From positions 62,001 to 126,000 of the forward strand of contig JANQQK010000093.1 in NCBI GenBank assembly GCA_028289375.1: 64,000 nt of DNA, written 5' to 3'. The DNA is from Phycisphaerae bacterium. Lineage in GTDB: Bacteria > Planctomycetota > Phycisphaerae > UBA1845. This document shows positions 1 to 9,146 of this stretch, piece by piece; the first letter of the stretch is position 1; every line of letters starts with the position of its first letter. The translations under genes were made by a program, and so were the position numbers. Below the pieces are notes generated by a model that worked only from the letters and a program-made list of their open reading frames with translations, was not told the origin of the DNA and did not search any database.

Positions 1-308
1 TTGTCCAGCACAATGACGCGATGCATGCGCGCCCCCGCCACCGATGCCATCGCCGATAGCGGCAGAAACGGTCTTGCCAGCGCCAGACCGAACAAGCCGA
101 TGACGACCATACGCATCAACAACAGCAGCCATTGCTCGAGTCGCATCCGTCGAGCACGCTGCCGCACCGCCGCCTCCAGAAACCGCATCGCCGCCCACTC
201 AATGGGCCGATACCGACGCCGATTCAAAAGATGAATCAACAACGGTATCGCCATCGCCCCAAGCGCGACCAGGACCATCATCGGATTGGCGACAGGCCAA
301 GACGACAA
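1..308 (-). CDS. BatA-like N-terminal membrane domain protein (partial, 3' end off window)
   Basis: Only the first ~102 codons are inside the window; the gene runs off the left edge. The visible part has a hydrophobic segment, then a LLIHLLNRRRYRPIEWAAM motif and a second hydrophobic segment with LLLLMRMVVIGLFGLALARP. This is the pattern of the aerotolerance-regulator (BatA) N-terminal domain. I chose a TTG start at 308 because AGGAG lies 8 nt upstream; ATG codons follow 9-10 codons later. It sits directly behind the DUF58 gene and shares the MoxR-DUF58-BatA order known from many bacteria. In that arrangement the membrane protein is thought to work with the MoxR ATPase in envelope or stress functions; that role is inference here. 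Confidence 0.75.
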   Translation of the reverse strand, partial: MSSWPVANPMMVLVALGAMAIPLLIHLLNRRRYRPIEWAAMRFLEAAVRQRARRMRLEQWLLLLMRMVVIGLFGLALARPFLPLSAMASVAGARMHRVIVLD

Positions 309-319
309 ACCAACCGCTC

Positions 320-1270
320 CTAACCACCACCCATCACACGCGACGAACGCTCACGAATGCGCAGACTGCGACTCGACAGATACGCACTCAGCGTCACATC
401 CAGCGGCGACGACGTATCCACCATCACATAGTCCGTCTGCATCTTCCGACACCCACGTCGCAACCGCTGCACAAACGCCTCCACCTCGTCCAGATACCGA
501 GATCGCAACGACTGGGGATGCGTCATCAATCGCCCAGCCCCTTCAAGACCGCGAAACTCCGTCGGCCCGACAAACGAGAACCGCAGTTCCGCCGGGTCCC
601 ACACATGACAAACGATGACCTCATGATTGTGATAACGAAGCTGCTGGATCCCCCGCAGAATCTCATCCGGCTCATCGAATAGATCGCTCATCACCACGAC
701 CATCGAACGCCGCCCCAGTCGCTCCGCCAGATCGAACAGCACGCTTTTGATCGACGTCTTCCCGCTTGCCCCCTCACGACACGCGACATCCAACTCACCC
801 GTCAACACCTTCCAATGACCGGGATGACTCGACGGCTTCACATACGTCCCCAGCACCGCGTCGAACAACGCCACACCAACAGCGTCATGCTGCTGAATCG
901 ACAGATACGCCAGCGCTGCCGCCGCACAGGCTGAGTAGTCCAGCTTCGACATGACCGCCCCGTCCGACTTCAACCGCATCGACTCGCTGCGATCCACGAG
1001 CAGCACGCAATTCAGATTCGTCTGCTGCTCATACTCCTTGACGTAGAATTTGTCCGTCCGCCCGTAGACCTTCCAATCGATGTGCCGAATGTCATCGCCC
1101 GGCGTGTAGCTGCGATGATCCGCAAACTCGATGCTCAACCCGCGATACGGACTGCGATGCGCCCCGGTGATGTACCCCTCCACCACCAGCCTCGCCCGCA
1201 ATTCCAGCGCATCGATCTTCGACAGCACCGACGGGTCCAGGTACTTGCGATAGGTTCCCGCCGGTGTCAT
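320..1270 (-). CDS. DUF58 domain protein (VWA-like)
   Basis: 316 aa. The DUF58 signature is clear around residues 50-75: YTPGDDIRHIDWKVYGRTD, followed by a von Willebrand A-like core beginning LLVDRSESM (a DxSxS-type MIDAS motif). No signal peptide or membrane segment is visible. The start ATG overlaps the stop of the upstream MoxR gene by 4 nt (1267-1270), so translation is probably coupled. DUF58 proteins regularly accompany MoxR ATPases and BatA-type membrane proteins, as here. The molecular function is not known for this family; it is probably an adaptor or substrate of the MoxR ATPase. Confidence 0.9.
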   Translation of the reverse strand: MTPAGTYRKYLDPSVLSKIDALELRARLVVEGYITGAHRSPYRGLSIEFADHRSYTPGDDIRHIDWKVYGRTDKFYVKEYEQQTNLNCVLLVDRSESMRLKSDGAVMSKLDYSACAAAALAYLSIQQHDAVGVALFDAVLGTYVKPSSHPGHWKVLTGELDVACREGASGKTSIKSVLFDLAERLGRRSMVVVMSDLFDEPDEILRGIQQLRYHNHEVIVCHVWDPAELRFSFVGPTEFRGLEGAGRLMTHPQSLRSRYLDEVEAFVQRLRRGCRKMQTDYVMVDTSSPLDVTLSAYLSSRSLRIRERSSRVMGGG

Positions 1271-2370
1271 GACCCGTCAGGCTTGGCGAACACGCGGTCC
1301 GCCAGCGTCTCATCCAGTTTGTCCGATGGATCAATACGCACTTCGTCGAGCAGCATCTGAATGACGCGATCGCTGCTGATCCCGTCGGCTTCGGCGTTGA
1401 AGTTCGTGATCACCCGATGACGCAACACCGCCGGAGCAGCCTGCTTGACGTCATCAACCGACACCGCAAATCGCCCGGCCAACAGCGCCCGCGCCTTACC
1501 CGCCAGAACGAGATACTGCGACGCCCTTGGCCCCGCCCCCCACGCGATGTAATCCTCCGCAAACGCCGGCGCCGTCCCACGCCCAACCCGCGTCGCCCGC
1601 GCCAACGCCATCGCATACCGAATCACATGATCCGCACACGGCACCCGCCGCACCAGGTCCTGCAACGCCAAAATGTCCTCAGCCGACCACTGCTGCGACA
1701 CCGCCGGTGCACCCGCCGCCGTCGTCATCTTCACAATCGCGAATTCTTCATCCTCGCTCGGATAGTCCACCAGAATCTTGAACATGAACCGATCCAGCTG
1801 CGCCTCCGGCAACGGATACGTGCCCTCCTGCTCGATCGGATTCTGCGTCGCAAGCACGAAGAACGGATCCGGCAGCACATGTGTCTTGCCCCCCGCACTG
1901 ACCTGCCGATCCTGCATCGCCTCGAGCAGCGCGCTCTGCGTCTTGGGCGGTGTGCGATTGATCTCGTCCGCCAGCACCACGTTCGCAAACACAGGCCCCG
2001 GCACGAACCGCATCGCCCGTCCCCCCGTCGAACGATCCTCCTCGATCACTTCCGTCCCCGTGATGTCACTCGGCATCAGATCGGGCGTGAACTGAATCCG
2101 CGAGAACGACAACGCCATCGTCCGCGCCACCGTGCTCACGAGCAGCGTCTTCGCGAGTCCCGGCACCCCTTCCAGAATGCAGTGCCCCCGACAAAACAGC
2201 GCGATCAAAAGCTCCTCGACCACCGACTCCTGCCCGATGATGACCTTCACCAGCTCATCGCGCATTCGGCCATACGCACCGAGCAACCGCTCCGCAACAG
2301 CAACGTCGTCATGCCCCGCCGCATTCGGCGATCCACCCGCCGCACCGCGCGATTCTGACTTCTCTGACAT
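1267..2370 (-). CDS. MoxR family AAA+ ATPase
   Basis: About 367 aa from the ATG at 2370, which has GGAG about 8 nt upstream; an in-frame ATG at 2397 lacks such a site. Walker A is GVPGLAKT, Walker B is VVLADEINR, followed by the MoxR-typical TPPKTQSALLEAMQD and then FVLATQNPIEQEGTYPLPEA. The C-terminal lid contains the RASQYLVLAGKARALLAGR motif. MoxR ATPases act as chaperone-like unfoldases that mature or activate partner complexes, often with DUF58/VWA proteins. It is the first gene of the MoxR-DUF58-BatA operon transcribed leftward. Confidence 0.95.
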   Translation of the reverse strand: MSEKSESRGAAGGSPNAAGHDDVAVAERLLGAYGRMRDELVKVIIGQESVVEELLIALFCRGHCILEGVPGLAKTLLVSTVARTMALSFSRIQFTPDLMPSDITGTEVIEEDRSTGGRAMRFVPGPVFANVVLADEINRTPPKTQSALLEAMQDRQVSAGGKTHVLPDPFFVLATQNPIEQEGTYPLPEAQLDRFMFKILVDYPSEDEEFAIVKMTTAAGAPAVSQQWSAEDILALQDLVRRVPCADHVIRYAMALARATRVGRGTAPAFAEDYIAWGAGPRASQYLVLAGKARALLAGRFAVSVDDVKQAAPAVLRHRVITNFNAEADGISSDRVIQMLLDEVRIDPSDKLDETLADRVFAKPDGS

Positions 2371-2492
2371 GCAACCATCTCCAGACACAGGCGACACATG
2401 CGCCTATCAATCTGTATCGGTCGCAACCCCCCAAAATCAACAAGCAGACGAACCCAATCGCCCGCAACCGGTAGCTGCACGATCCCCCTGCA

Positions 2493-2540
2493 CGGGGTGG
2501 CCCATTCCCGGCGCGCCGGGAGTGGGGTAGTCGAATTGGA
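2493..2540. repeat. Short palindrome-bearing element, copy A
   Basis: The element reads GGGTGGCCCA, then the perfect palindrome CCCGGCGCGCCGGG (2507-2520), then AGTCGAATT. A related copy without the palindrome lies at 2870-2909, and the same 14-bp palindrome recurs at 21938-21951. It lies upstream of the MoxR operon and has no adjacent T-run, so it is not a classical terminator. Confidence 0.45.
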
Positions 2541-2626
2541 TGGTCATTGATGTCGGTAAGCGTCAGATCTGCACGCAGAAACTGCACGCGTGCGCGTTCA
2601 CTGCGCGTTTGTGTGTCGCCGAGATT

Positions 2627-2845
2627 TCAACCGCGCCCGTCGCTTGCACGATCCCGCCGCGACGCGCCCTTCCCCTGCCGTTCAAACACATGACGCAGAA
2701 CGAGCATCGGAATAACGAATGGCCCCATATACGCGCCAAGGAGGAAACCCTCCCACCACTCGTCGTCACCTTGCATGCTCACCGATATCCAAACGCACGG
2801 AGTCCAGAGCATGGTAACCACCAGCAACCAGAAAAGTACTTCCAT
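2627..2845 (-). CDS. Small membrane protein (hypothetical)
   Basis: 72 aa. Two hydrophobic stretches (residues 3-22 and about 36-50) are separated by a short acidic loop (GDDEWWEG), and a basic tail follows. The balanced composition and hydrophobic pattern argue for a real two-TM peptide, but I see no convincing ribosome-binding site before the ATG at 2845. It stands alone between two related short repeats (2493-2540 and 2870-2909). I cannot assign a function. Confidence 0.45.
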   Translation of the reverse strand: MEVLFWLLVVTMLWTPCVWISVSMQGDDEWWEGFLLGAYMGPFVIPMLVLRHVFERQGKGASRRDRASDGRG

Positions 2846-2869
2846 GCAGAGATATTACAGCCGCGTGGC

Positions 2870-2909
2870 AGGGTGGCCCACCCATTCATGGTTGGGGGAG
2901 TCGAATTTC
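2870..2909. repeat. Short repeat element, copy B
   Basis: It shares GGGTGGCCCA and AGTCGAATT with the element at 2493-2540, in the same order and spacing class. The central part is CCCATTCATGGTTGGG, an imperfect palindrome, instead of the GC-rich one. The two copies flank the small ORF at 2627-2845. Confidence 0.4.
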
Positions 2910-3059
2910 AGCGGAATTCACCCGTAGTAGAGCCAGGACTGCACAGGGGTACTGCCGGTTGCGCGTCGACGGCACGCCTTTTACAGCACCGTATGAAAGG
3001 ATTGTTCTGTCGAAGTAATGGATGGATTCCCGGCAAATGCTTCGCGGTCATTGCGAATG

Positions 3060-3455
3060 TCAGTCACCAGCGGCCGTCAATGGAAAACCCATGTCCCGCG
3101 CACGCATCGCCAAGTGACGAAGCTGACGCAACCAAGCGAGAAACTGATTCAAATCGTACGGATCGGGCGGCTGCGTCGATGAAATTGGATCTCCGATTAG
3201 ATCAGGGACCAGAACACGGATGCTGCCATCAGCTTGGCCGCTCAATAAGTCATCGATGTCAGTGATCAAACCGACAAGCCAATCGCCCTCGACCAGCGTG
3301 TCATCATAAGGATCACATTCACTGAGACGAGCCAAGTGGGGAAAGCGCGTCAAGCTGCCAAGAAACTGAAGCAGGTCATAAGGACCGGGAACCTGCTCAT
3401 CCTCAAATCGGGGTCGCTGTCCCGCAACTCGATGAATGATTGCGAACGCCAGCAT
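3060..3455 (-). CDS. Hypothetical protein downstream of the LOG gene
   Basis: 131 aa, soluble, with acidic and hydrophobic patches such as WLVGLITDIDDLL. The sequence PYDLLQFL near the N-terminus and PYDLNQFLAWL near the C-terminus look like an internal repeat, so the protein may consist of two similar halves. Its ATG at 3455 starts just 3 nt after the stop of the LOG-family gene, so the two are probably co-translated. I do not recognise the family. Confidence 0.6.
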   Translation of the reverse strand: MLAFAIIHRVAGQRPRFEDEQVPGPYDLLQFLGSLTRFPHLARLSECDPYDDTLVEGDWLVGLITDIDDLLSGQADGSIRVLVPDLIGDPISSTQPPDPYDLNQFLAWLRQLRHLAMRARDMGFPLTAAGD

Positions 3456-3458
3456 ACG

Positions 3459-4505
3459 TTAATCGCACTCGTTCACCACATTGATCAGCATCCGCAACCG
3501 CCCCAGACTGCGACGATTGAACCGGAAGATCAACCGCGGCAGATCGGCAAGCTCGCCATCCTCTTCCGGCAACGCCTCGGAGACCTGCTCAAACTTCCCA
3601 TCCTTGAGAATGTCTACAAATTCATCATTGATCTGATCGACAGCCGCCTGCGGCAATGGCGAATTCATCCGCATCACATAGGTATCGCGAACATACCGCG
3701 AGGAATTGTACCGCCGATAGAACTTCAACACTTCGTCTACCGCCTCTTCCGCACTGTCCGTCAGGTAGAACAGGTCCATATCCTCCGGGCTGATCATGTT
3801 GTTGCCCAGAAGCTCGGCCTTCACATACGTCCGCCAATGCTGCCAATACGTCCCGCCCGGCTCATCCACGAGCACCACCGGCACCGGATCACTCTTGCCC
3901 GTCTGGATCAACGTCAGTGCTTCAAACCCCTCGTCCTGCGTCCCGAATCCACCGGGAAACAACGCGATCGCTCGGGCTTCTTTCACAAACAACAGTTTAC
4001 GCGTGAAGAAGTATTTGAAATTAACAAGTTTCGAGTCCCCCTTGATGATATCATTCGCATCCTGTTCAAATGGCAATGATATATTGACACCAAAACTCGA
4101 CTCGCGCGTCGCCCCTTCGTGACCGGCCCGCATAATCCCGTCACCCGCCCCCGTGATGACCATCCAGCCCTTGTCACGAATCAACTGCGAAAACTTGACC
4201 GCCTCCTGATACTGCGGATGACTTGGCTGCGTCCGCGACGATCCGAAAACAGATACCTTTGGCACTTCCTCGAACGGTGCGAAAATCTTGAACGCGTAGC
4301 GCAGTTCCTTGAGCGCCCGATTCAGAATCTTCAACTCACCCCGACCACACTTGTCCGCCGACAACCGCGTGATCGTCACCATCATCTCGCTGAGCAGATC
4401 GTGATCATCCCCCGGTGCAAATTTCTGCAAAAACTCCGCCGCCGACTCCGCACGGGCGGCGGACCGCTCCGCGCGGTCTGTAAACACTGATGCCTGTTCG
4501 TTCAT
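3459..4505 (-). CDS. LOG family protein (TIGR00730-type Rossmann fold)
   Basis: 348 aa. The LOG-family signatures are present: GAGDGIMRAGHEGA in the Rossmann nucleotide-binding region and PGGFGTQDEGFEAL (PGGxGTxxE), the substrate/catalytic motif. Family members hydrolyse nucleoside 5'-monophosphates to a base and ribose 5-phosphate; some activate cytokinins and others act on AMP or related nucleotides. This is a long version, with about 100 extra N-terminal residues and about 70 C-terminal residues compared with the ~190-aa plant-type enzymes. The actual substrate cannot be read from sequence. Confidence 0.9.
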   Translation of the reverse strand: MNEQASVFTDRAERSAARAESAAEFLQKFAPGDDHDLLSEMMVTITRLSADKCGRGELKILNRALKELRYAFKIFAPFEEVPKVSVFGSSRTQPSHPQYQEAVKFSQLIRDKGWMVITGAGDGIMRAGHEGATRESSFGVNISLPFEQDANDIIKGDSKLVNFKYFFTRKLLFVKEARAIALFPGGFGTQDEGFEALTLIQTGKSDPVPVVLVDEPGGTYWQHWRTYVKAELLGNNMISPEDMDLFYLTDSAEEAVDEVLKFYRRYNSSRYVRDTYVMRMNSPLPQAAVDQINDEFVDILKDGKFEQVSEALPEEDGELADLPRLIFRFNRRSLGRLRMLINVVNECD

Positions 4506-4605
4506 GTTTCACTCCAAAAAGTCAAAGCGAGGCATTGTACCCCCAACCCCGTCGACGCGAAACATTTTCACAATATTATGTCAAATCGAAGGTTACATGC
4601 GTCGA

Positions 4606-6666
4606 TCACTTCAGCCGAAGGATGCGCACCCCATCCTGATCGAACAGCGGCTCGAAGAACTCGCCGTCCTCAAATCGCTCCAGACTGCCCCAGAGCGTCG
4701 CCTCGCGCGTGCCAAGATAGACATGGGTGATGCCATACCGCGAAAGCACGTCATGAGTCTTCGCCGACGATTCGCCAAGTTGCAGGACATGGCTGACCGC
4801 CTCGTAGCATGAGAGATAGTCCCCCATCCCCGTCGCCGGCGGATCGAACACCATCACATCTTCCTGCGGACCAATCACCCCGAGTTGCCGCCGCGCGATC
4901 TGCGCAAGATCCGCGCCCTTCGCCAACGCCGTCCCCTGTACCACCGCGTCTGCCGGCAGTTCATGACGCAGAAAAAGGTAAGACGCCCGTTCGGCCGCCG
5001 ACGGCTGGCCCTTCAGATAGCGTTTCACCCCGCTTCCCGGAGCTTCCATCAGGCTGATCGACAGTCCCAGCGTGCCCATGACCACGAACGGACCGATCGA
5101 CCATCGCGGAACGAATGGGCGAAACCGCCAACCAAGCGGGTTCCAGAATCGCGGTCGCCCGAATTCACCCTCGACGATCTGCGACGAGGACAGCGCGAAG
5201 AACAGCATCGCCAACATGATGATCCGCTGGCCAAACGCGTTGTAGGTCATGTTGCTGTGGAAGATGGTGATCCCGACAACCGCGATAACCCCGCCGAACA
5301 TCAGCCAGCGCAATCCATTGTCATTCCAAAACTTGCGCCAGACGCCCCGCGGTAGAAACACCCAATACATCGCCACCCCGAATTCCACCACGAACCGGAT
5401 CGGCAAATCCAGCCAATTCGCGAGAATCCCCGGCCCCGTCAGTCGTCCCAGTGTTGCGAACCGATTGTAAGGCCAATCCGTCGACAGGCTCGGTCCATGG
5501 CGTGACCCCGCTTCCAGATAGCCCGCAAGCGATGGATAAGCGGCCGCCGTCATCAGCACAGCCACGACAACGGCATGCGGAATCAGTCGTGGTTTGGTCA
5601 GGACCCAGATCGCCAGCGCCGGCAGCGCCCCGATCGCCACCCAGATGCTCGACCCGACCATGGCCGCCCCCCAGATCGGTCCGAAGACGTACCACCCACG
5701 CCATGGTCCACGGGCAGACAGTTGATACACGCCGAGCACTACCACGAGCATGCCGATCAGGTTCTGGGGCGCCCACACCATCTGGTTCAGAAAGTTGTGC
5801 AACCGGTAGTGTTGAGCGGCCCATGCGTCCTGAATGATGATCAGCACGCCGCGCTCGATCATGTGGTTCACCAGCGGGATGATGTCCAGCCCCCCCACCA
5901 GCGTTACCAGCACTGCCGCCAGGGTTGCGTTGGCTTCCGAGCCGCTGAATCGTTTCGCGAAGGCATAGGTCATCCCCGCGAACGCGATGCCGACCAGCGC
6001 ACTGCCCAATCCGAACGCAAGCTCGAGATCGAGCGCGTGATTCGTGAACAGCCGCACCGTGGCCGGGACCAGGTAGAAAAAGTGGTAGTAGTGGACCGGT
6101 GTGTCGGCGCCGGGCGCATAGAAGATGTTCCCGATTGGTAGGTGTCGCTGCTCCATGGAGTGGAGCATGGCGTGATGCTTGATGTGGTCATGAATTCCGC
6201 ACGGAAGTGGATACCCGAATAGTTCGGTCGGCCAATAGGGAAAAACCGTACCGAGCACGATGATGAACAGTATGAAGCCAGCCAAACAGCGCGTGCGGCG
6301 GTGCTCGAAAAACGGGGTCGGCGGGCATTCGGTGGCGTGGCGAGGCTGGAAAAGAATCAGCAGCACGTTGATCAGCCAGACGTACCCGAGCATCAGGAAT
6401 CGGTCATGGGTCAGATGCCACGCCGGGTTGAGCAGAAACGGCACCGTCGCAAGCGACACACCAATACTGAAAACAGCCCTCCCAGGCTGATCCCAGTGCT
6501 GCGAAATGCCCAAATGCGGCAGCAACGCCCTGCCCGGCAGGTAGGCAATGAGGGCAATGCCGGCCAACGTCGCGATCGGCCAGAATGGCGCAATCGCCAA
6601 TCCAGCCAAAACGCTGACGCCGAGGATGTGCGTGATCGTCGTGCGAGACATCTGGGGCGAATTCAT
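4606..6666 (-). CDS. Polytopic membrane protein, possible GT-C-type glycosyltransferase
   Basis: 686 aa with roughly a dozen hydrophobic segments from residue 10 to about 540, then a soluble C-terminal domain of ~120 aa. Between the early TM segments lies a polar loop containing CGIHDHIKHHAML and DTPVHYYHFFYL, reminiscent of the acidic/His catalytic loop of GT-C enzymes, but I cannot place it in a named family. The C-terminal part (YLFLRHELPADAVVQG... YGITHVYLG) resembles the soluble tail common in planctomycete polytopic proteins of this sort. No operon partner is close. The start is uncertain; an internal ATG at 6651 is also possible. Confidence 0.7.
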   Translation of the reverse strand: MNSPQMSRTTITHILGVSVLAGLAIAPFWPIATLAGIALIAYLPGRALLPHLGISQHWDQPGRAVFSIGVSLATVPFLLNPAWHLTHDRFLMLGYVWLINVLLILFQPRHATECPPTPFFEHRRTRCLAGFILFIIVLGTVFPYWPTELFGYPLPCGIHDHIKHHAMLHSMEQRHLPIGNIFYAPGADTPVHYYHFFYLVPATVRLFTNHALDLELAFGLGSALVGIAFAGMTYAFAKRFSGSEANATLAAVLVTLVGGLDIIPLVNHMIERGVLIIIQDAWAAQHYRLHNFLNQMVWAPQNLIGMLVVVLGVYQLSARGPWRGWYVFGPIWGAAMVGSSIWVAIGALPALAIWVLTKPRLIPHAVVVAVLMTAAAYPSLAGYLEAGSRHGPSLSTDWPYNRFATLGRLTGPGILANWLDLPIRFVVEFGVAMYWVFLPRGVWRKFWNDNGLRWLMFGGVIAVVGITIFHSNMTYNAFGQRIIMLAMLFFALSSSQIVEGEFGRPRFWNPLGWRFRPFVPRWSIGPFVVMGTLGLSISLMEAPGSGVKRYLKGQPSAAERASYLFLRHELPADAVVQGTALAKGADLAQIARRQLGVIGPQEDVMVFDPPATGMGDYLSCYEAVSHVLQLGESSAKTHDVLSRYGITHVYLGTREATLWGSLERFEDGEFFEPLFDQDGVRILRLK

Positions 6667-6782
6667 ACGGTGGAGCGCGCCGATTCACAATGGCGTAGTG
6701 GCACGCGGGCGTGATTAAATCGGCGAATTGACCGTCGGGACTTCGCGAATTCGGGCTGTGACGGGTCGTGGCGGAGCGAAAG

Positions 6783-8309
6783 TCATGATGGGCCGGTGAA
6801 CTGATCGCGGAACGCGGCGTAGTCGTTCAGGTCGACATCGTCGTCCGCATCCGTGTCGAAAGTCGCGCACATTGCGTCGGAGGATGGTGTCAGACCGAAG
6901 CAGCGCTGGAGGATGGCGAAATCGGCCAGGTCGATGTCGCAGTCGCGGTCGGAATCCATGGCGGGCGGTTCGTAGACGATCCGGAAGATGTCGCCGTCCG
7001 CGATGGAGACGATGTGGACGTCGCCGGTGATCGGATGGGTTTCGGCGTCCACGGGGCTGTTCAGGTTGTCGTAGAACAACTCGGCGGTGACCATCTCGTT
7101 GCGCTCGCCGAGCTGCATGACAGCGACCCAGTCGCGGACGTAGTCGGTGAAAAACAAAGCTCCCCGGTAGCGTGGCGGATAGGCGTCGTGCGTGTAGAAG
7201 ACGCCGCCGGTGGCGCTTCGTCCTTCCAATCCGAATGGCTGTGAGAGATTTCCATTGTTGCGATGCCACCACGCGATGGGCCAGGATAGCAATCCAGGGT
7301 TGTCCGGCGATCCGATGGTGTCACAGGCGGCGCTGGTCGGTTCGGCATCGAAGTACTCGGGCTGCTGAGTCGGGCCTTCGTAGCAAGGCCAGCCAAAATT
7401 CTCTCCGCCGGTTGCGACGTTCAATTCCTCGAAATCATGCCAACCGACGTCGGCGATGAGAAGCGTGCCGGGTGATGGTGAGTCGGGCTTGATCGTGAAT
7501 CGAAATGGATTGCGGAATCCGTACGCCCACGTCTTTGACGCGACGTCGTCGGCGTTGCCGGTCCAGAACGGATTGGAAGGCAGGCCTTGTCCGGTTACGG
7601 GGTCGATGCGCAGGATTTTGCCGGCCAGCGACGTCAGATTCTGGGCGCGGAAGGCCCCAATGTCATGGATGGGATCAAACAAGGACGGATCGAAGCAGTC
7701 GGGCGTTTCCATGCCGGCGTCGACGAATACGAAGTGGGCACCGTCGCCGAGGCTGACGAACAAAGATCCGTCATGACCGAAGCGCAACGCCCCAACGGCG
7801 TGCGTACGGAAGCAATGGATAAAACCGTCGGCGGGCGTGTCGCCAATCAGCACCTGTCGTGAGGACAGATCGGCGGTCAGTCCGCCGGTCGCGTTGTCTC
7901 CGCGATAACGCACGAGCCGGCCAAACGTCGGGATGCTGCCGGTCGTATCGGGGTCATCCGGATCGGGTTCCACAACGTACAAAAGATAGACCCAAGGCTG
8001 TGTGTCAAAATCGGGGTCGAGTGCAATACCCAGGAGGCCGCGATCGTGCACGTTGTTGACCTCGTCGCGGAGATCGATGAACGGCTGTCCAAGTACGGTG
8101 CCGTTGTCCACGATGCGGACCACGCCCGCCTTTTCTGCGACAAAGATGCGTCCACTGTCGTCGAAGGCCATGTCGACCGGCAGGTCTAGTCCACTGACGG
8201 CGGTTTCGATGGAAAAGCAGTCGGGAAGTCCCCCGGCGTGGGCGACAGATGACGCGATGATGACCAACAGGAACGTCACGCGAATTGCGGGAATTAAAGG
8301 GTGGGCCAT
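6783..8309 (-). CDS. Secreted PQQ-type sugar dehydrogenase with dockerin-like C-terminus
   Basis: 508 aa. An N-terminal signal peptide (about residues 1-25, ending SSVAHA) is followed by a glucose/sorbosone-dehydrogenase beta-propeller. Typical blades include GLDLPVDMAFDDSGRIFVAE, RGLLGIALDPDF, LAGKILRIDP and WAYGFRNPFRF. The last ~60 residues carry two Ca-binding-type repeats, DSDRDCDIDLADFAIL and DTDADDDVDLNDYAAF, the dockerin-I-like module frequent on planctomycete exported proteins. It probably oxidises sugars or related substrates outside the cytoplasmic membrane with PQQ as cofactor. The substrate is unknown. It is monocistronic. Confidence 0.88.
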   Translation of the reverse strand: MAHPLIPAIRVTFLLVIIASSVAHAGGLPDCFSIETAVSGLDLPVDMAFDDSGRIFVAEKAGVVRIVDNGTVLGQPFIDLRDEVNNVHDRGLLGIALDPDFDTQPWVYLLYVVEPDPDDPDTTGSIPTFGRLVRYRGDNATGGLTADLSSRQVLIGDTPADGFIHCFRTHAVGALRFGHDGSLFVSLGDGAHFVFVDAGMETPDCFDPSLFDPIHDIGAFRAQNLTSLAGKILRIDPVTGQGLPSNPFWTGNADDVASKTWAYGFRNPFRFTIKPDSPSPGTLLIADVGWHDFEELNVATGGENFGWPCYEGPTQQPEYFDAEPTSAACDTIGSPDNPGLLSWPIAWWHRNNGNLSQPFGLEGRSATGGVFYTHDAYPPRYRGALFFTDYVRDWVAVMQLGERNEMVTAELFYDNLNSPVDAETHPITGDVHIVSIADGDIFRIVYEPPAMDSDRDCDIDLADFAILQRCFGLTPSSDAMCATFDTDADDDVDLNDYAAFRDQFTGPS

Positions 8310-8547
8310 GATTGGTTGACTCGCGATTCCGCGGCGATACGGTTATCGGACGCGTGTGTTCGATCGTAGCGACCGCAAAGCGCGTGTTTCAAGTGCCGAT
8401 GTTGTGTCGCGATACAATTGAGTGCAAAGAACTTGCATCGGTCAGTGCCGGTGCAATTTGTCGATCTAGAGCGGTCGCGTTGTCGATGGAATCAAGAGGG
8501 TCCTCGCACATGTTGCGGGGCGACCGGTACATAGGAACGGACTGCTG

Positions 8548-9102
8548 ATGAACTTGGCCTGGAAATCTGCGATTGCGATGTGCTTGATGGCGTCGGTCGG
8601 TGTGTTGGCCGACGGCGATGCCAAGGTGCAGGTCGACGGATCGGTGGATGCGTCTGCCCACAACTACGAGTGGACCGTCACGAACCTGCACGAATCACCG
8701 ATCGTGTCGGTCGAGGTCGAGCATTTTCGTGGCGATACATGTGTCCAGCCATCGGATTGGGATCAGACCTTCACGAACAAGCACAGCATCGACGGGAGCA
8801 CCGGTTTGTGCGGCGGGAAGGCGCCGACCAACCGTGGCATTCGCAAGGGCCGGTCCAAGAAGTTTCAGATGCGGATTGGCCAGATGGGCGCTCCGGTAGG
8901 CCAGGGGCCGATGACGATTACGTTTGCCGACGGCAGCACGGTGACGATCATGACGACGGTTTCTATCCCGCCATCGGTTTTGGAACGATACGCCACGCTG
9001 TTCGGGATGGGTGGACTTGTGCTGATCGTGGTGCTTTTCAAGCTGATCAAGGGTGCCGTCGGTGGGCGGAGGGTCACCGCGACGGAAACGCCGGACGCGT
9101 GA
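8548..9102 (+). CDS. Secreted/membrane-anchored hypothetical protein
   Basis: 184 aa. Residues 1-21 form a signal peptide (MASVGVLA at its end). A ~115-residue extracytoplasmic domain follows with two cysteines (in RGDTCVQPS and GLCGGK) that could form a disulfide. A single TM helix lies at about residues 150-166 and a short basic cytoplasmic tail follows. The middle region reads like an immunoglobulin-type beta domain (EWTVTNLHESPIVSVEVEHF), but this is only a guess from the alternating pattern. It is divergent from the dehydrogenase gene and followed by the GNAT gene. Confidence 0.75.
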   Translation: MNLAWKSAIAMCLMASVGVLADGDAKVQVDGSVDASAHNYEWTVTNLHESPIVSVEVEHFRGDTCVQPSDWDQTFTNKHSIDGSTGLCGGKAPTNRGIRKGRSKKFQMRIGQMGAPVGQGPMTITFADGSTVTIMTTVSIPPSVLERYATLFGMGGLVLIVVLFKLIKGAVGGRRVTATETPDA

Positions 9103-9146
9103 GACATCTGGTCGGGACGGCGTTTTGCGGGTAAGAATGACACAGC

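Noticed and set aside
1417-2358. 313-codon open frame on the plus strand opposite moxR
   Set aside because: Very Arg/Pro/His-rich composition and complete overlap with the MoxR gene.
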